A stretch of 64,000 bases of DNA from Hymenobacter convexus (GTDB taxonomy: Bacteria; Bacteroidota; Bacteroidia; Cytophagales; Hymenobacteraceae). The position numbers and the translations under genes were made by a program. Location of the stretch: NCBI RefSeq assembly GCF_030580955.1, contig NZ_JAUQON010000004.1, forward strand, positions 372,001-436,000, in the 5' to 3' direction. Position 1 is the first letter of the stretch, and the number at the start of each line of letters is the position of its first letter. Below the pieces are notes generated by a model. That model had not been told where the DNA came from. It worked only from the letters and a program-made list of their open reading frames with translations, and did no database searches. This document shows, one piece after another, positions 53,374-63,167 of the stretch.

Positions 53374-53386
53374 ACCACCACCTTTG
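53353..53386 (+). promoter_or_regulatory. Promoter of the fabH-like gene
   Basis: TTG (53353-53355), 23-base spacer, CACCTTTG (53379-53386), close to the TTG-N17-23-TAnnTTTG consensus with one mismatch. It overlaps the end of the glycosyltransferase gene. Confidence 0.45.
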
Positions 53387-53485
53387 CGCCCATTTTGCGT
53401 CAACCCTTCTGGTTGAATGAGTGCCCGGCAGTTTCCGTTGGCGCTTCTATCCGCTCAGAATTCCCACTTTACTCCCCTCAAGCCC

Positions 53486-54496
53486 ATGGCCACGCTACGT
53501 CATTCATACATCGCCGGAGTCGGCCACTACGTTCCCAGCCGCGTGGTTACCAACGCCGAGCTCGAACCCCTGATGAACACCTCCGATGCCTGGATTCAGG
53601 AGCGGACCGGCATTCAGGAGCGCCGCTGGTTTGAGGAAGGCAAGGACACCACCGCCAACATGGGGGCCAACGCCGCCCGCAAGGCCCTAGAAATGGCCAG
53701 CGTCGAGGCCAACGACGTGCAGATGATTGTATTTGCCACGCTCTCGCCCGACTACTTTTTTCCCGGCTCCGGCGTGCTTCTGCAGCGCGAGCTGGGCATC
53801 AGCAATAACTGCCCCGCCCTCGACGTGCGCAACCAGTGTTCAGGATTCGTGTATGCCCTTTCGGTGGCCGACCAGTTTATCCGCACCGGCATGTACGACA
53901 CGGTGCTGGTGGTGGGCTCCGAAATCCATTCTTCGGGCCTGGACAAATCGCCCGAGGGCCGCGGCGTTTCGGTCATTTTCGGCGACGGCGCCGGTGCCGT
54001 AGTGCTGCGCCCCAGCACCACCGAAGGCCAGGGCATCCTGAGCACCCACCTGCACGCACAGGGCGAATTCGCCGAGGAGCTCATTGTGAAGGAGCCGGGT
54101 TCAAACCGCGACAACCGCGCTGACTACGTGGTGGCTAACAAGCAGGACCTCTATCCCTACATGAACGGCCAGAACGTGTTCAAGCACGCCGTGGTGCGCT
54201 TCCCGCAGGTCATCAAGGAGGCCCTGGAGCAAAACGGCTACCAGTCCACCGACGTCGACATGCTCATCCCGCACCAAGCCAACCTGCGCATCACCCAGTA
54301 CGTGCAGCAGAAAATGGGCCTGACCGACGACAAAGTATTCAGCAACATCCAGCGCTATGGCAACACCACCGCCGCCTCCGTGCCCATCGCCCTGAGCGAG
54401 GCCGTGCAGGCAGGCAAAATCAAGCGCGGCGACCTGGTGTGCCTGGCCGCTTTCGGCTCCGGTTTCACCTGGGCCTCGGCGCTGATTAAATGGTAG
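53486..54496 (+). CDS. fabH: 3-oxoacyl-[acyl-carrier-protein] synthase III
   Basis: A 336-residue protein of the FabH/KAS III family. The Cys of RNQCSGFVYALS (about 117), His of LIPHQANLRI (about 263) and Asn of RYGNTTAASVPI (about 292) are the catalytic triad. AGVGHYVPSRVVTN and AFGSGFTWASALI mark the ends. It starts fatty-acid chains from acyl-CoA and malonyl-ACP. Bacteroidota often have several FabH-like proteins, so its precise substrate is not fixed. The upstream methionines (53417) belong to a poor leader region. Confidence 0.9.
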   Translation: MATLRHSYIAGVGHYVPSRVVTNAELEPLMNTSDAWIQERTGIQERRWFEEGKDTTANMGANAARKALEMASVEANDVQMIVFATLSPDYFFPGSGVLLQRELGISNNCPALDVRNQCSGFVYALSVADQFIRTGMYDTVLVVGSEIHSSGLDKSPEGRGVSVIFGDGAGAVVLRPSTTEGQGILSTHLHAQGEFAEELIVKEPGSNRDNRADYVVANKQDLYPYMNGQNVFKHAVVRFPQVIKEALEQNGYQSTDVDMLIPHQANLRITQYVQQKMGLTDDKVFSNIQRYGNTTAASVPIALSEAVQAGKIKRGDLVCLAAFGSGFTWASALIKW

Positions 54497-54501
54497 GCCG
54501 C

Positions 54502-54598
54502 CTGTCATGCTGAGCGTAGTCGAAGCATCTCTACCGCGCAAGCAATCAATTTTACTGCTGCGGTAGTGAGGCTTCGGCTACGCTCAGCATGACGTTCT
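54502..54598. repeat. Palindromic intergenic repeat copy abutting the DtxR-type gene
   Basis: TGTCATGCTGAGCGTAGTCG pairs with CGGCTACGCTCAGCATGACG; inner GAAGCATCTCTACCGC pairs with GCGGTAGTGAGGCTTC. It begins 6 bases after the fabH stop codon and ends 10 bases before the ATG of the next gene. Confidence 0.92.
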
Positions 54599-54607
54599 TT
54601 GTATTAC

Positions 54608-55270
54608 ATGCCCAGCCACACCGAGGAAAATTACCTGAAAGCCATTTTCAAGTTGGCCGAAGCCGAGCCCGAAACGGCCGGCGTGAGCACCAACCGCATC
54701 GCGGCGGCGCTGGCCACCCGGGCCCCTTCAGTCACGGACATGCTGCGGCGCCTGGCCGAGAAAAACCTGCTCAACTATGAGCGTTACCGCGGCGTGCAGC
54801 TCACGGCTGAGGGCGAACGGCTGGCGCTGCTCACCATCCGCAAGCACCGGCTCTGGGAGGTATTTCTGGTGCAGCAGCTCGGCTTTAGCTGGGACGAGGT
54901 GCACGACGTGGCCGAGGAACTGGAGCATGTGCAGTCGCCGCTGCTCATGCGCCGGCTCGACGCCTTCCTAGGCCACCCCGCCCTCGACCCCCACGGCGAC
55001 CCCATTCCGGCCGAGGATGGTGCCATGCGCCGCCCCGCCCACCGCTTGCTGGCCGACCTCTGCACCGGCGAGCGCGGCACCCTGGCCGCCGTCAAAAACA
55101 CCACCGCGCCTTTCCTGCAATACCTCGACAAAGTAGGCCTGCAGCTCGGCGCTGTGGTTGAAGTACTGGATAAGGTAGCATTTGATAACTCCTTTGAGCT
55201 TAGCATCAATAAGGAGCGCACGGCTTTGATTTCGGCCGAAGTCAGCCGCAATTTGTTTGTAACGGAATAA
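54608..55270 (+). CDS. DtxR/MntR-family metal-dependent regulator
   Basis: A 220-residue protein. SHTEENYLKAIFKLAEAE and STNRIAAALATRAPSVTDMLRRLAEKNLLNYERYRGVQLT make up the N-terminal winged helix of DtxR proteins. EHVQSPLLMRRLDAFLGHPALDPHGDPIP is the dimerisation/metal-binding block, with the H-P...DPHG-P. The C-terminal FeoA-like part ends FELSINKERTALISAEVS. Such proteins sense Mn2+ or Fe2+ and repress uptake genes. The gene start lies 10 bases after a palindromic repeat, so its promoter must be inside or before that repeat. A TTG three codons upstream is less likely. Confidence 0.9.
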   Translation: MPSHTEENYLKAIFKLAEAEPETAGVSTNRIAAALATRAPSVTDMLRRLAEKNLLNYERYRGVQLTAEGERLALLTIRKHRLWEVFLVQQLGFSWDEVHDVAEELEHVQSPLLMRRLDAFLGHPALDPHGDPIPAEDGAMRRPAHRLLADLCTGERGTLAAVKNTTAPFLQYLDKVGLQLGAVVEVLDKVAFDNSFELSINKERTALISAEVSRNLFVTE

Positions 55271-55329
55271 AGCTGAATGGGCGGTCAACGTCCACAAAAT
55301 CCGACCAATCCGATTAATCCGCAGAATCA

Positions 55330-56772
55330 GTGGTTCAGACAATTTTTTCCGATACCATTGTCGCGTTGTCGACGCCGCCCGGCGCGGGCGCCCTGGCCGT
55401 GGTGCGCCTCTCGGGCCCGGCGGCGGTAGCCATTACGGCGACAGTTTTCTCCAATAAAAGCCTGACGAAGGCAGCCGGCCACACCCTGCACTACGGCACC
55501 CTGCGCGACCCGGCCAGCGCCGAAATCATCGACGAAGTGGTGGTGGCCCTGTACCGCGCCCCACGCTCCTTCACCCGGGAGGACGTGGTGGAAATCAGCT
55601 GTCACGGCTCCGACTACGTGGTACGCCAGGTGCTGGCGCTGCTCCTGCGCCACGGCGCCCGTTTGGCCGAAGCCGGCGAGTTTACCAAGCGCGCCTTCCT
55701 CAACGGCGCCATGGACCTGGCCCAGGCCGAAGCCGTGGCCGACCTCATCGCCGCCGACTCGGCCCTGAGCCACAAAGTGGCCCTGAACCAACTGCGCGGC
55801 GGCTTCTCGCAGGAGCTGCGCGACCTGCGCGCCCGACTCGTGCAGTTTGCCGCGCTGCTGGAGCTGGAGCTGGATTTTGGCGAAGAGGATGTGGAGTTTG
55901 CCGACCGCACCGGCTTGGCCCGGCTGCTCGCGGAAGTGCGCGGCGTGGTGGCGGCACTGCTTCGCTCCTTCGAGTTGGGTAACGTCATCAAAAACGGCAT
56001 CACCGCCGTGATTGCCGGCCGGCCCAACGCTGGTAAGTCCACGCTGCTCAACGCCTTACTGCGCGAGGAGCGCGCTATCGTCTCGGCCATTCCCGGCACC
56101 ACCCGCGACTTCATTGAGGACGAGGTGAGTATCGACGGCCTGCGTTTCCGCTTCGTGGATACCGCCGGCCTGCGCGACAACCCGGCCGACGAAGTCGAAG
56201 CCATCGGCGTGCAGCGCACCCGCCAGCGCGTGCGTCAGGCCGCTTTGCTCTTGTATCTATTCGATTTATCCGAAATAACCCCAGCCGAAGTCCGCGCCGA
56301 AATTCAGGAGCTGACCACCGGCCTGCACTTGCCGGTACTGGCCGTGGGCAACAAAACGGATTTGGCGTCTGCCGAAACCCTGCGGGCGTTTGAGCAGGCG
56401 TTTGATTCTGAATCAACTGATTACGCTAATTCAGCAGCCACAACTGTCTCGGCGCCACTCGTGCTCCTGGCGGCCGGGCATAACCAAGGGCTTGAGGCGC
56501 TGCAAACTGCGCTGGTAGCTCAGGTGCGCGGCTCGGCGCTGGAAAATACGGCTTCGGCCACCATTGTCACCAACGTGCGCCACGCGCGGGCCCTGGAAAC
56601 CGCCGCCGCTCACCTGGCGGCCGTGCAAGCTGGCCTCGACACCGGCCGCGGCACCGAACTGCTGGCGGCCGACCTGCGCCACGCCCTGGCCGCCTTGGGT
56701 GAAATCACCGGCGAGATTTCCTCCGAGGATTTGCTCACCAGCATTTTCACGCAGTTCTGCATTGGCAAGTAA
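55330..56772 (+). CDS. mnmE: tRNA uridine-5-carboxymethylaminomethyl modification GTPase
   Basis: A 480-residue protein. The N-terminal TrmE folate-binding domain starts TIFSDTIVALSTPPGAGALAVVRLSG. The GTPase domain has GRPNAGKSTLLNALL (G1, about 231), TTRDFIEDE (G2), DTAGLRD (G3) and GNKTDL (G4). The protein ends FTQFCIGK, the C-x-G-K motif required for activity. With MnmG it modifies the wobble uridine of several tRNAs. The start is a GTG 59 bp after the DtxR gene. Confidence 0.96.
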   Translation: MVQTIFSDTIVALSTPPGAGALAVVRLSGPAAVAITATVFSNKSLTKAAGHTLHYGTLRDPASAEIIDEVVVALYRAPRSFTREDVVEISCHGSDYVVRQVLALLLRHGARLAEAGEFTKRAFLNGAMDLAQAEAVADLIAADSALSHKVALNQLRGGFSQELRDLRARLVQFAALLELELDFGEEDVEFADRTGLARLLAEVRGVVAALLRSFELGNVIKNGITAVIAGRPNAGKSTLLNALLREERAIVSAIPGTTRDFIEDEVSIDGLRFRFVDTAGLRDNPADEVEAIGVQRTRQRVRQAALLLYLFDLSEITPAEVRAEIQELTTGLHLPVLAVGNKTDLASAETLRAFEQAFDSESTDYANSAATTVSAPLVLLAAGHNQGLEALQTALVAQVRGSALENTASATIVTNVRHARALETAAAHLAAVQAGLDTGRGTELLAADLRHALAALGEITGEISSEDLLTSIFTQFCIGK

Positions 56773-56976
56773 TAGAGCTTTAACGCCGATTTAACTACTG
56801 GCGGCGCGAAATCTTCGCAAACGATGCCAAGCGCATTCAGGGCGCTTTTTGGGCGAATTTGCGAAACCATGCGGGCCCTTCCGTTGTAGTGAACAGCGTG
56901 CCGCAGCCCCGGAAATTTCCCGGCTTACGGCTTATGCCTTAGTTTCGCACCGTATTTTTTATCACCCCTCCCGCCC

Positions 56977-58269
<1,293 letters not shown>

Positions 58270-58283
58270 CGGCTTTCGGATAA

Positions 58284-58333
58284 ACAAAAAGCAGGGCCCT
58301 GAAACGAATTCGTTTCAGGGCCCTGCTTTTTGT
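58284..58333. terminator. Rho-independent terminator, long perfect hairpin
   Basis: AAAAAGCAGGGCCCTGAAAC pairs with GTTTCAGGGCCCTGCTTTTT around GAATTC. It ends gltA on the plus strand and may serve the convergent DUF4177 gene too. Confidence 0.92.
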
Positions 58334-58358
58334 GCGTTGTATGGGTGCGTAGGCTGCT

Positions 58359-58553
58359 TTAGGCCAGCACCTCGCGCTTGAGGGTGACGAGCAGCCCACG
58401 GGTTTGATGCGACGTGAAAATGGTGTCCACGACGGAAACCACCTCCCACCCTTCCCGGCCCAGTGCGTTCAGGTGATTAGTCAGTTCTTGGTAATCAATG
58501 CCGCTGAAAAAACCACTCACGGTATCCAGCAATCGATATTCAAAATGTTTCAT
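58359..58553 (-). CDS. DUF4177 family small protein
   Basis: A 64-residue protein: MKHFEYRLLDTVSGFFSGI then LTNHLNALGREGWEVVSVVDT and TRGLLVTLKRE. The EY...LN-LG-x-EGWE-V pattern with a terminal strand is DUF4177, small cytoplasmic proteins of unknown role. It is short but the pattern is distinctive. It is convergent with gltA. Confidence 0.8.
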   Translation of the reverse strand: MKHFEYRLLDTVSGFFSGIDYQELTNHLNALGREGWEVVSVVDTIFTSHQTRGLLVTLKREVLA

Positions 58554-58566
58554 GGGGTGCGGTACC

Positions 58567-58597
58567 GCAGCCCCGCTACCAAACGTACCGGGGCTGC
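58567..58597 (-). terminator. Possible hairpin terminator without T-run
   Basis: GCAGCCCCG (58567-58575) pairs with CGGGGCTGC (58589-58597) between the DUF4177 gene and the Spy-like gene. No T-run follows on the minus strand, so it may only be an mRNA 3' stabiliser or attenuator. Confidence 0.35.
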
Positions 58598-58606
58598 AGC
58601 AAAAGC

Positions 58607-58981
58607 CTATTTGAGGCGGTGCGCGGTAAAGTTGTTGCGGAGCGACTGGTACGCGACCAGCTGTTGCGGCTGGAGCAGGGCGGCCAGTTCAAACTCGTAG
58701 CGCTGCTGGGCCTGCGACAGGCGGGTGTCGCGCTCCTCGGCACTAGCGCCATTGAGCAGAATTTCCAGGTCGCGCCGCTCCGTGAGCATATTCAGGTGCA
58801 GCTGCTTCACGGCGAGGTATTGGGCCTCGTTGAAGTGGATGTGCCGCGCCAGCGCCCGGGTGAGCGTGGTCGCACGGGCCATCATGGCCGGCGAGTAGGC
58901 ACCGTCGCCGGGGCCGGCCATGGCAGCCGAGCCCGTATACACGCCCGCAGCAAGGCAGGCAGCCAGGAACAAGTTTTTCAT
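58607..58981 (-). CDS. Small secreted Spy/LTxxQ-like protein, second member
   Basis: A 124-residue protein with signal FLAACLAAGVYTGSAAMAGP. The mature chain is helical: RALARHIHFNEAQYLAVKQLHLNMLTERRDLEIL, then LSQAQQRYEFELAALLQPQQLVAYQSLRNN. The HFNEAQY block and the L-Q-P-Q-Q end parallel the protein at 44809-45213 (LHLNEGQY and LTPSQL), so they are probably paralogues. The role is unknown; Spy-like chaperoning is an inference. A consensus promoter (59045-59074) lies upstream. Confidence 0.75.
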   Translation of the reverse strand: MKNLFLAACLAAGVYTGSAAMAGPGDGAYSPAMMARATTLTRALARHIHFNEAQYLAVKQLHLNMLTERRDLEILLNGASAEERDTRLSQAQQRYEFELAALLQPQQLVAYQSLRNNFTAHRLK

Positions 58982-59044
58982 GAATTGTGGGGGTGAATGG
59001 TGAAACGTATGATGAAAGGCCATTTGCATTGCTGTCGGCCTGTT

Positions 59045-59074
59045 CAAACGTAGTCACAATTTTCATTTGCACAA
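59045..59074 (-). promoter_or_regulatory. Promoter of the Spy-like gene, consensus match
   Basis: On the minus strand: TTG, 19-base spacer, TACGTTTG. This fits the Bacteroidota consensus TTG-N19-TAnnTTTG exactly and lies 63 bases upstream of the start codon. The whole 58982-59328 gap is AT-rich. Confidence 0.7.
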
Positions 59075-59182
59075 AATAACATTTTTATAGCACTTTTTTA
59101 ATCAAATGATTTTTACTACTAATTATAAACACCTGATTTAAAGTTATTTCATTTGAATTAAAAAATCTAAACCTGAGCCAAA

Positions 59183-59202
59183 AAAAAAGCCCGCCAACGG
59201 GC
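59183..59202 (-). terminator. Rho-independent terminator downstream of the OmpA gene
   Basis: On the minus strand the stem GCCCG-TTGG-CGGGC is followed by a run of eight T (complement of AAAAAAAA). It lies about 130 bases past the OmpA stop. Confidence 0.75.
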
Positions 59203-59272
59203 GAACCATATTTTTTTGAGCGCGAATGCTATTAAATTTCCACTTGCTTAAAGCCTTGCTTTAAGTAAAATA

Positions 59273-59300
59273 GCCTCCGGCAGAAATTTCCACCGGAGGC
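59273..59300 (-). terminator. Second hairpin after the OmpA gene
   Basis: GCCTCCGG (59273-59280) pairs with CCGGAGGC (59293-59300), and the minus strand continues CTATTTTACTT. It is a weaker terminator than the one at 59183 but nearer the stop codon. Confidence 0.55.
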
Positions 59301-59328
59301 CATTTGGGTTGCTTTGCTACCAACCAGC

Positions 59329-61305
59329 TTACAAAATATGCAGTTCGATACGCCGATTCAGCTGGCGGTGGGCCTCGGTGTCGTTGGCGGCCAGCGGGTG
59401 GCCCTCGCCGTAGCCCTTCGACCGGAGCCGGTTGCTGCTGATGCCGTGGCTCGACAGGTACTCGACCACGGCCTGGGCCCGGCGCTGCGAGAGCTGAATG
59501 TTGGCTTCCGGCGAACCCACGTTGTCCGTGTAGCCAGATACTTCAATCTGCACGTCGCGGTACTGGCGCAGGAACTCAATGAGCCGGTTGAGCTCGGTGC
59601 GCGACTGCGGCTTCAGCTCGTACTTGTTGGTGTCGTAAAACAGGTTGTTCAGCACCACGCTGCGGCCCGAGCGCACGGGCTCCAGGTAAATATCCAGCGA
59701 CAGCGGGTCGAAGGTGCGCTGGCTGGAATAATCGAAGCTGAGGCTTTTGAGCAGGTACTTGTCGGCAGCGGCGTACATGGCGTAGTGGTGACCTTCGTTG
59801 AGCACCACGGTATAGTCGCCGTACTCGGGGTCGGAGGTCACAAACTGCGTCAGCACATCGGTGTCGAGGTCGTAGAGCTTCACCTCGGCCTTGAGCGGCT
59901 TTTTGGTATTGGCATCGAAGACGCGGCCCTGGGTGTAGGTGCTGGTTTCGCGGGCTTTCACGGGCGGCGGCACCGCGAAGCTAAACAGCTCCACTGGCCG
60001 CTCCCGGGCCAGGCGGTAGCCCCCCATTGGCTCATCCGACGCCTTAGTGCGGGAGCAAAACCCTTTTTGGTTATCGGAAGTGATGAACAGCGAGGCCTCG
60101 TTCTCGAACGTATTTAGCGGGTAGCCCAGGTTGCGTGGGGTACTCCAGCTGTTGTTCGCATTCTTCTCGCACCGAAACACATCGAGCCCGCCCATGCCCA
60201 CCAGCCCGTCGGTCACATAATAAAGCGTGGTGCCGCTGGCGTGGATGAACGGGGCCATGTCCTTGCCAGCCGTGTTCACAGGTGTGCCCACGTTTTGGGC
60301 CATGCTCCAGTTGCCGTCGGGCTGCAGGGTGCTCACGTAAATGTCTTCCTGGCCCTGACCGCCGCGGCGCGTGGAGGTGAAGTACAGCGTCCGGCCGTCG
60401 GCCGAGAGCGAGGGCTGCGAGTCCCACTCCGTGGAGTTGACGTTGGTACCCAGGTTTACCGGGGTGCTCCAGTTGTTGCCCGTGCGGCGCGAGATGTACA
60501 GGTCGCAGTTGCCAATGGCCTTGGGACGGTCGCAGGAGGCAAATACCAGCGTCTTACCATCGCCTGAGATGGAGCCCGCGCCCTCGTTGTAGCTGGAGTT
60601 AATGGCGGGTGAAATCGGCACGGGGGCGCCCATGCCACCGTCTTTGCTCTGGCGGCTCACATACAGGTCTTCGCCGCTGCTGGCCGCCGGGCGGCCAGTG
60701 AAGAGCAGAAACCGGTTGTCGGCTGTAAGCGCCGGAAAGTACTGAAACTTGAAGGCGTTCATCGGTGCGGGCAATGCCACCGGGGCTTCGCCCACCGGAT
60801 GCTTGATGGCATCCAGGGCAAACTCACAGGTGAGCAGCTGGCGCTGCGATTTGGCCAGATTCTTCTGGGTTTTGGGCGCTACTTTCAGCAGGTTCTTGTA
60901 GGCGTCGAGGGCCGTTTGGTAGTCGCCGTAGCTCAGGGCTAGGTCGCCGAGCAGCTGGTACTCCGAAGCATGCACGGCTTCGAGCGGCACTTTGCCCAGG
61001 CCGTCGCGGTAGGCGGCCATAGCGTTGCGGTTGTCGCCCATGGCCTTGAGCAACGAGCCTTTCAGCAGGAAAGCTTCGCCGAAGGAGGGAAACTTCTCAT
61101 TGAGCTGGTTCAGCGTTTCCACGGCCTTCACGAAGTCGCGTTCCTTGGTCTGTTGCTGGGCTTTTTCCAGCAGCGACCGCGCCTTGGTATTGGTAGGTGT
61201 TTGCACTTTGGGCGTCAGCTGGGCCTGGGCCGTTTCGGCCGCCGTCAGGCCCAGCACACACATTACTCCGAGGCGCAACGCCCCCAACATTGTATTGCGA
61301 CGCAT
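59329..61305 (-). CDS. OmpA family protein with TPR and PD40 propeller repeats
   Basis: A 658-residue protein with signal peptide (GVMCVLGLTAAETAQAQ). Residues 40-160 contain TPR-like helices (KAVETLNQLNEKFPSFGEAFLLKGSL, YKNLLKVAPKTQKNLAKSQ). Residues 190-420 show PD40/WD40-like strands (SISGDGKTLVFASCDRPK, PSLSADGRTLYFTSTRRGG, MAPFIHASGTTLYYVTDG). From about 545 an OmpA C-terminal peptidoglycan-binding domain follows (NLFYDTNKYELK, VEVSGYTDNVGSPEANIQLSQRRAQAVVEYL, RSKGYGE). It is probably an envelope linker of the type seen in gliding or type 9 secretion systems (PorE-like), without proof. It overlaps nothing and ends at two hairpins. Confidence 0.85.
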   Translation of the reverse strand: MRRNTMLGALRLGVMCVLGLTAAETAQAQLTPKVQTPTNTKARSLLEKAQQQTKERDFVKAVETLNQLNEKFPSFGEAFLLKGSLLKAMGDNRNAMAAYRDGLGKVPLEAVHASEYQLLGDLALSYGDYQTALDAYKNLLKVAPKTQKNLAKSQRQLLTCEFALDAIKHPVGEAPVALPAPMNAFKFQYFPALTADNRFLLFTGRPAASSGEDLYVSRQSKDGGMGAPVPISPAINSSYNEGAGSISGDGKTLVFASCDRPKAIGNCDLYISRRTGNNWSTPVNLGTNVNSTEWDSQPSLSADGRTLYFTSTRRGGQGQEDIYVSTLQPDGNWSMAQNVGTPVNTAGKDMAPFIHASGTTLYYVTDGLVGMGGLDVFRCEKNANNSWSTPRNLGYPLNTFENEASLFITSDNQKGFCSRTKASDEPMGGYRLARERPVELFSFAVPPPVKARETSTYTQGRVFDANTKKPLKAEVKLYDLDTDVLTQFVTSDPEYGDYTVVLNEGHHYAMYAAADKYLLKSLSFDYSSQRTFDPLSLDIYLEPVRSGRSVVLNNLFYDTNKYELKPQSRTELNRLIEFLRQYRDVQIEVSGYTDNVGSPEANIQLSQRRAQAVVEYLSSHGISSNRLRSKGYGEGHPLAANDTEAHRQLNRRIELHIL

Positions 61306-61313
61306 AGGGTACG

Positions 61314-61982
61314 CTAAGGAATGTCCAGATACTTATGGGTTTGCAGCGACACCTGCCACTGCGGGTGCTGCTTCACGTATTCAACCAGCTCGGGCGTCAT
61401 GCGCGCCGCGCGGCTCCACTCGGGCTGCAAGTATAAGCGCGTAGTGGCCGGCACCAAGGCGGCGTGCTCCTCGGCCCAGCCAAAATCGGAGTTGTTGAAC
61501 ACGATGATTTTCAATTCGTGCGCAGCGTCCAGCACTTCCTGCAGCGGCGCTTTGAATTTTTTGGGCGATACGCACACCCAATCCCACTGCCCGGAAAGCG
61601 GATGCGCCCCCGACGTTTCAATCCAGGTGTGGCAGCCAGCGGCGCGGAGCGCGGCCGTGAGCGGCCCCAAATTATGCATCAGCGGCTCGCCGCCGGTGAT
61701 GACGACATTGCGCCCTGGGTACGCCAATACATTTTCGACCAGCTGCGCCACCGACTGCCGGGGGTGCGCGTCGGCGTCCCACGACTCTTTCACGTCGCAC
61801 CAGACGCAGCCCACGTCGCAGCCGCCCAGCCGGATGAAATACGCCGCGCGGCCGGTATTGTAGCCTTCGCCCTGGATGGTGTAAAACTGCTCCATCACCG
61901 GAAGCAGCACGCTCTGATAATCCATCGGCTCTTCACCGGATGGTACAATTATTTCGGGAGAAAGTAAATTCACTGGTATCAT
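61314..61982 (-). CDS. queE: 7-carboxy-7-deazaguanine synthase
   Basis: A 222-residue radical SAM protein. RLGGCDVGCVWCDVKESW carries the Fe-S cluster cysteines (C-x3-C-x2-C). FYTIQGEGYNTGRAAYFIR, NVVITGGEPLMHN and the C-terminal SAM-binding blocks CVSPKKFKAPL and LKIIVFNNSDFGW fit QueE. It forms 7-carboxy-7-deazaguanine in queuosine synthesis. The start MIPVNLLSPE (61982) was chosen; MDYQSVLL (61925) is an alternative. It ends 8 bases before the OmpA gene, so the two are probably an operon. Confidence 0.92.
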   Translation of the reverse strand: MIPVNLLSPEIIVPSGEEPMDYQSVLLPVMEQFYTIQGEGYNTGRAAYFIRLGGCDVGCVWCDVKESWDADAHPRQSVAQLVENVLAYPGRNVVITGGEPLMHNLGPLTAALRAAGCHTWIETSGAHPLSGQWDWVCVSPKKFKAPLQEVLDAAHELKIIVFNNSDFGWAEEHAALVPATTRLYLQPEWSRAARMTPELVEYVKQHPQWQVSLQTHKYLDIP

Positions 61983-62099
61983 GTCTAAATCGGCGTTGGG
62001 TAGCCAAGCAGCCCAAACGCTGGCGATGGGACACACTGTTCCAAGGCCGGACTTTAAAAGTACGGGTTCGGGTTACGATAACCAAATATTCCTAAAAAA

Positions 62100-63011
62100 T
62101 CAGCTCGCCGATTTGGGATAAATTTCGCCCTTCGCGGCCCGCAAAGTGTTCAGCAAAAGCATGGCAATGGTCATGGGGCCCACTCCGCCGGGCACCGGCG
62201 TGATGGCCGACGCCAGAGGCGCCACCTCGGCAAAATTCACATCTCCTTTCAGCGTGAAGCCGCTCTTCTTGCTCGCATCCGCCACGCGGGTCGTGCCCAC
62301 GTCAATCACCACGGCGCCGGGCCGCACCATGTCGGCCGTCACGAACTCGGGCCGGCCAATGGCCGCCACCACAATGTCGGCCGTCCGGCAAATCTCGGCC
62401 AGGTTTTCGGTGCGCGAGTGGCATAAGGTAACCGTGCAGTTGGCCGTATCCAAGTTCTTAGCCAGCAAGATACTAACCGGCGTGCCCACGATATTGGAAC
62501 GACCAATAACCACCGCGTGCTTGCCGCTGGTTTTGATGCCCTGGCGAGCCAACAGCTCCACAATGCCCGAGGGCGTGGCGGGCAGCAGCGCCGGCAAACC
62601 GGCCACCATTCGGCCGATGTTCATGGGATGAAAGCCGTCGACGTCCTTCTCGGGCCGGATGGCTTCGATGACCTTCTCCGGGTCGATGTGCTTGGGCAGC
62701 GGCAACTGCACGATGAAGCCATCGATTTCCAGGTCGTGGTTCAACTCATCTACTTTGGCCAGCAGCTCCGCTTCGGTGATGTCGTCCTCGTAGCGCAACA
62801 GCGTAGAGGCAAAGCCCACCCGCTCGCAGGCCAGCACCTTGTTGCGGACGTAGGTTTCGGAGCCGCCGTCGTGGCCCACGAGGATGGCGGCGAGGTGGGG
62901 CACCTTCTGGCCGGCGGCTTTCAGGGCCGTTACTTCGGTGGCGATTTCGGCTTTGATGTCTTCGGCGGTTTGCTTGCCGTCGATGAGGTTGGAGTTGGTG
63001 GTTGAATTCAT
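62100..63011 (-). CDS. folD: Bifunctional methylenetetrahydrofolate dehydrogenase/methenyltetrahydrofolate cyclohydrolase
   Basis: A 303-residue protein. [28 protein letters not shown] (residue Y and K of the cyclohydrolase site), [28 protein letters not shown] and [19 protein letters not shown] are the FolD signatures, ending with [18 protein letters not shown]. It interconverts one-carbon tetrahydrofolates in the cytoplasm. It is followed upstream by a repeat and then lepA on the same strand. Confidence 0.96.
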   Translation of the reverse strand: MNSTTNSNLIDGKQTAEDIKAEIATEVTALKAAGQKVPHLAAILVGHDGGSETYVRNKVLACERVGFASTLLRYEDDITEAELLAKVDELNHDLEIDGFIVQLPLPKHIDPEKVIEAIRPEKDVDGFHPMNIGRMVAGLPALLPATPSGIVELLARQGIKTSGKHAVVIGRSNIVGTPVSILLAKNLDTANCTVTLCHSRTENLAEICRTADIVVAAIGRPEFVTADMVRPGAVVIDVGTTRVADASKKSGFTLKGDVNFAEVAPLASAITPVPGGVGPMTIAMLLLNTLRAAKGEIYPKSAS

Positions 63012-63018
63012 GGGTTGG

Positions 63019-63126
63019 CTGTCATCCTGAGCGTAGTGAAGGACCTTTTCACGCCTTCGCTGTTGGGTGGTGGTAAGTCTGACAGAGGCCGCCGTGATAA
63101 GATGCTTCCTCCGTCAGCATGACAAA
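63019..63126. repeat. Mixed, eroded palindromic repeat
   Basis: The left part (CTGTCATCCTGAGCGTAGTG, then GAAGGACCTT) is the TCATCCTGAGC class of the 37699 copy. The right part (AGATGCTTCCTCCGTCAGCATGAC) ends as in the main class. The two halves do not match each other well. So this looks like a recombined or decayed copy. Confidence 0.6.
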
Positions 63127-63133
63127 AACGCAT

Positions 63134-63163
63134 AAAAAAAGGCGGCCCGAAAGCCGCCTTTTT
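63134..63163 (-). terminator. Rho-independent terminator of lepA
   Basis: GGCGGC-ccgaaa-GCCGCC stem with an A-run on the left and T-run on the right, which on the minus strand is a classical terminator ending in seven T. It lies a few bases past the lepA stop. Confidence 0.88.
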
Positions 63164-63167
63164 CAAA

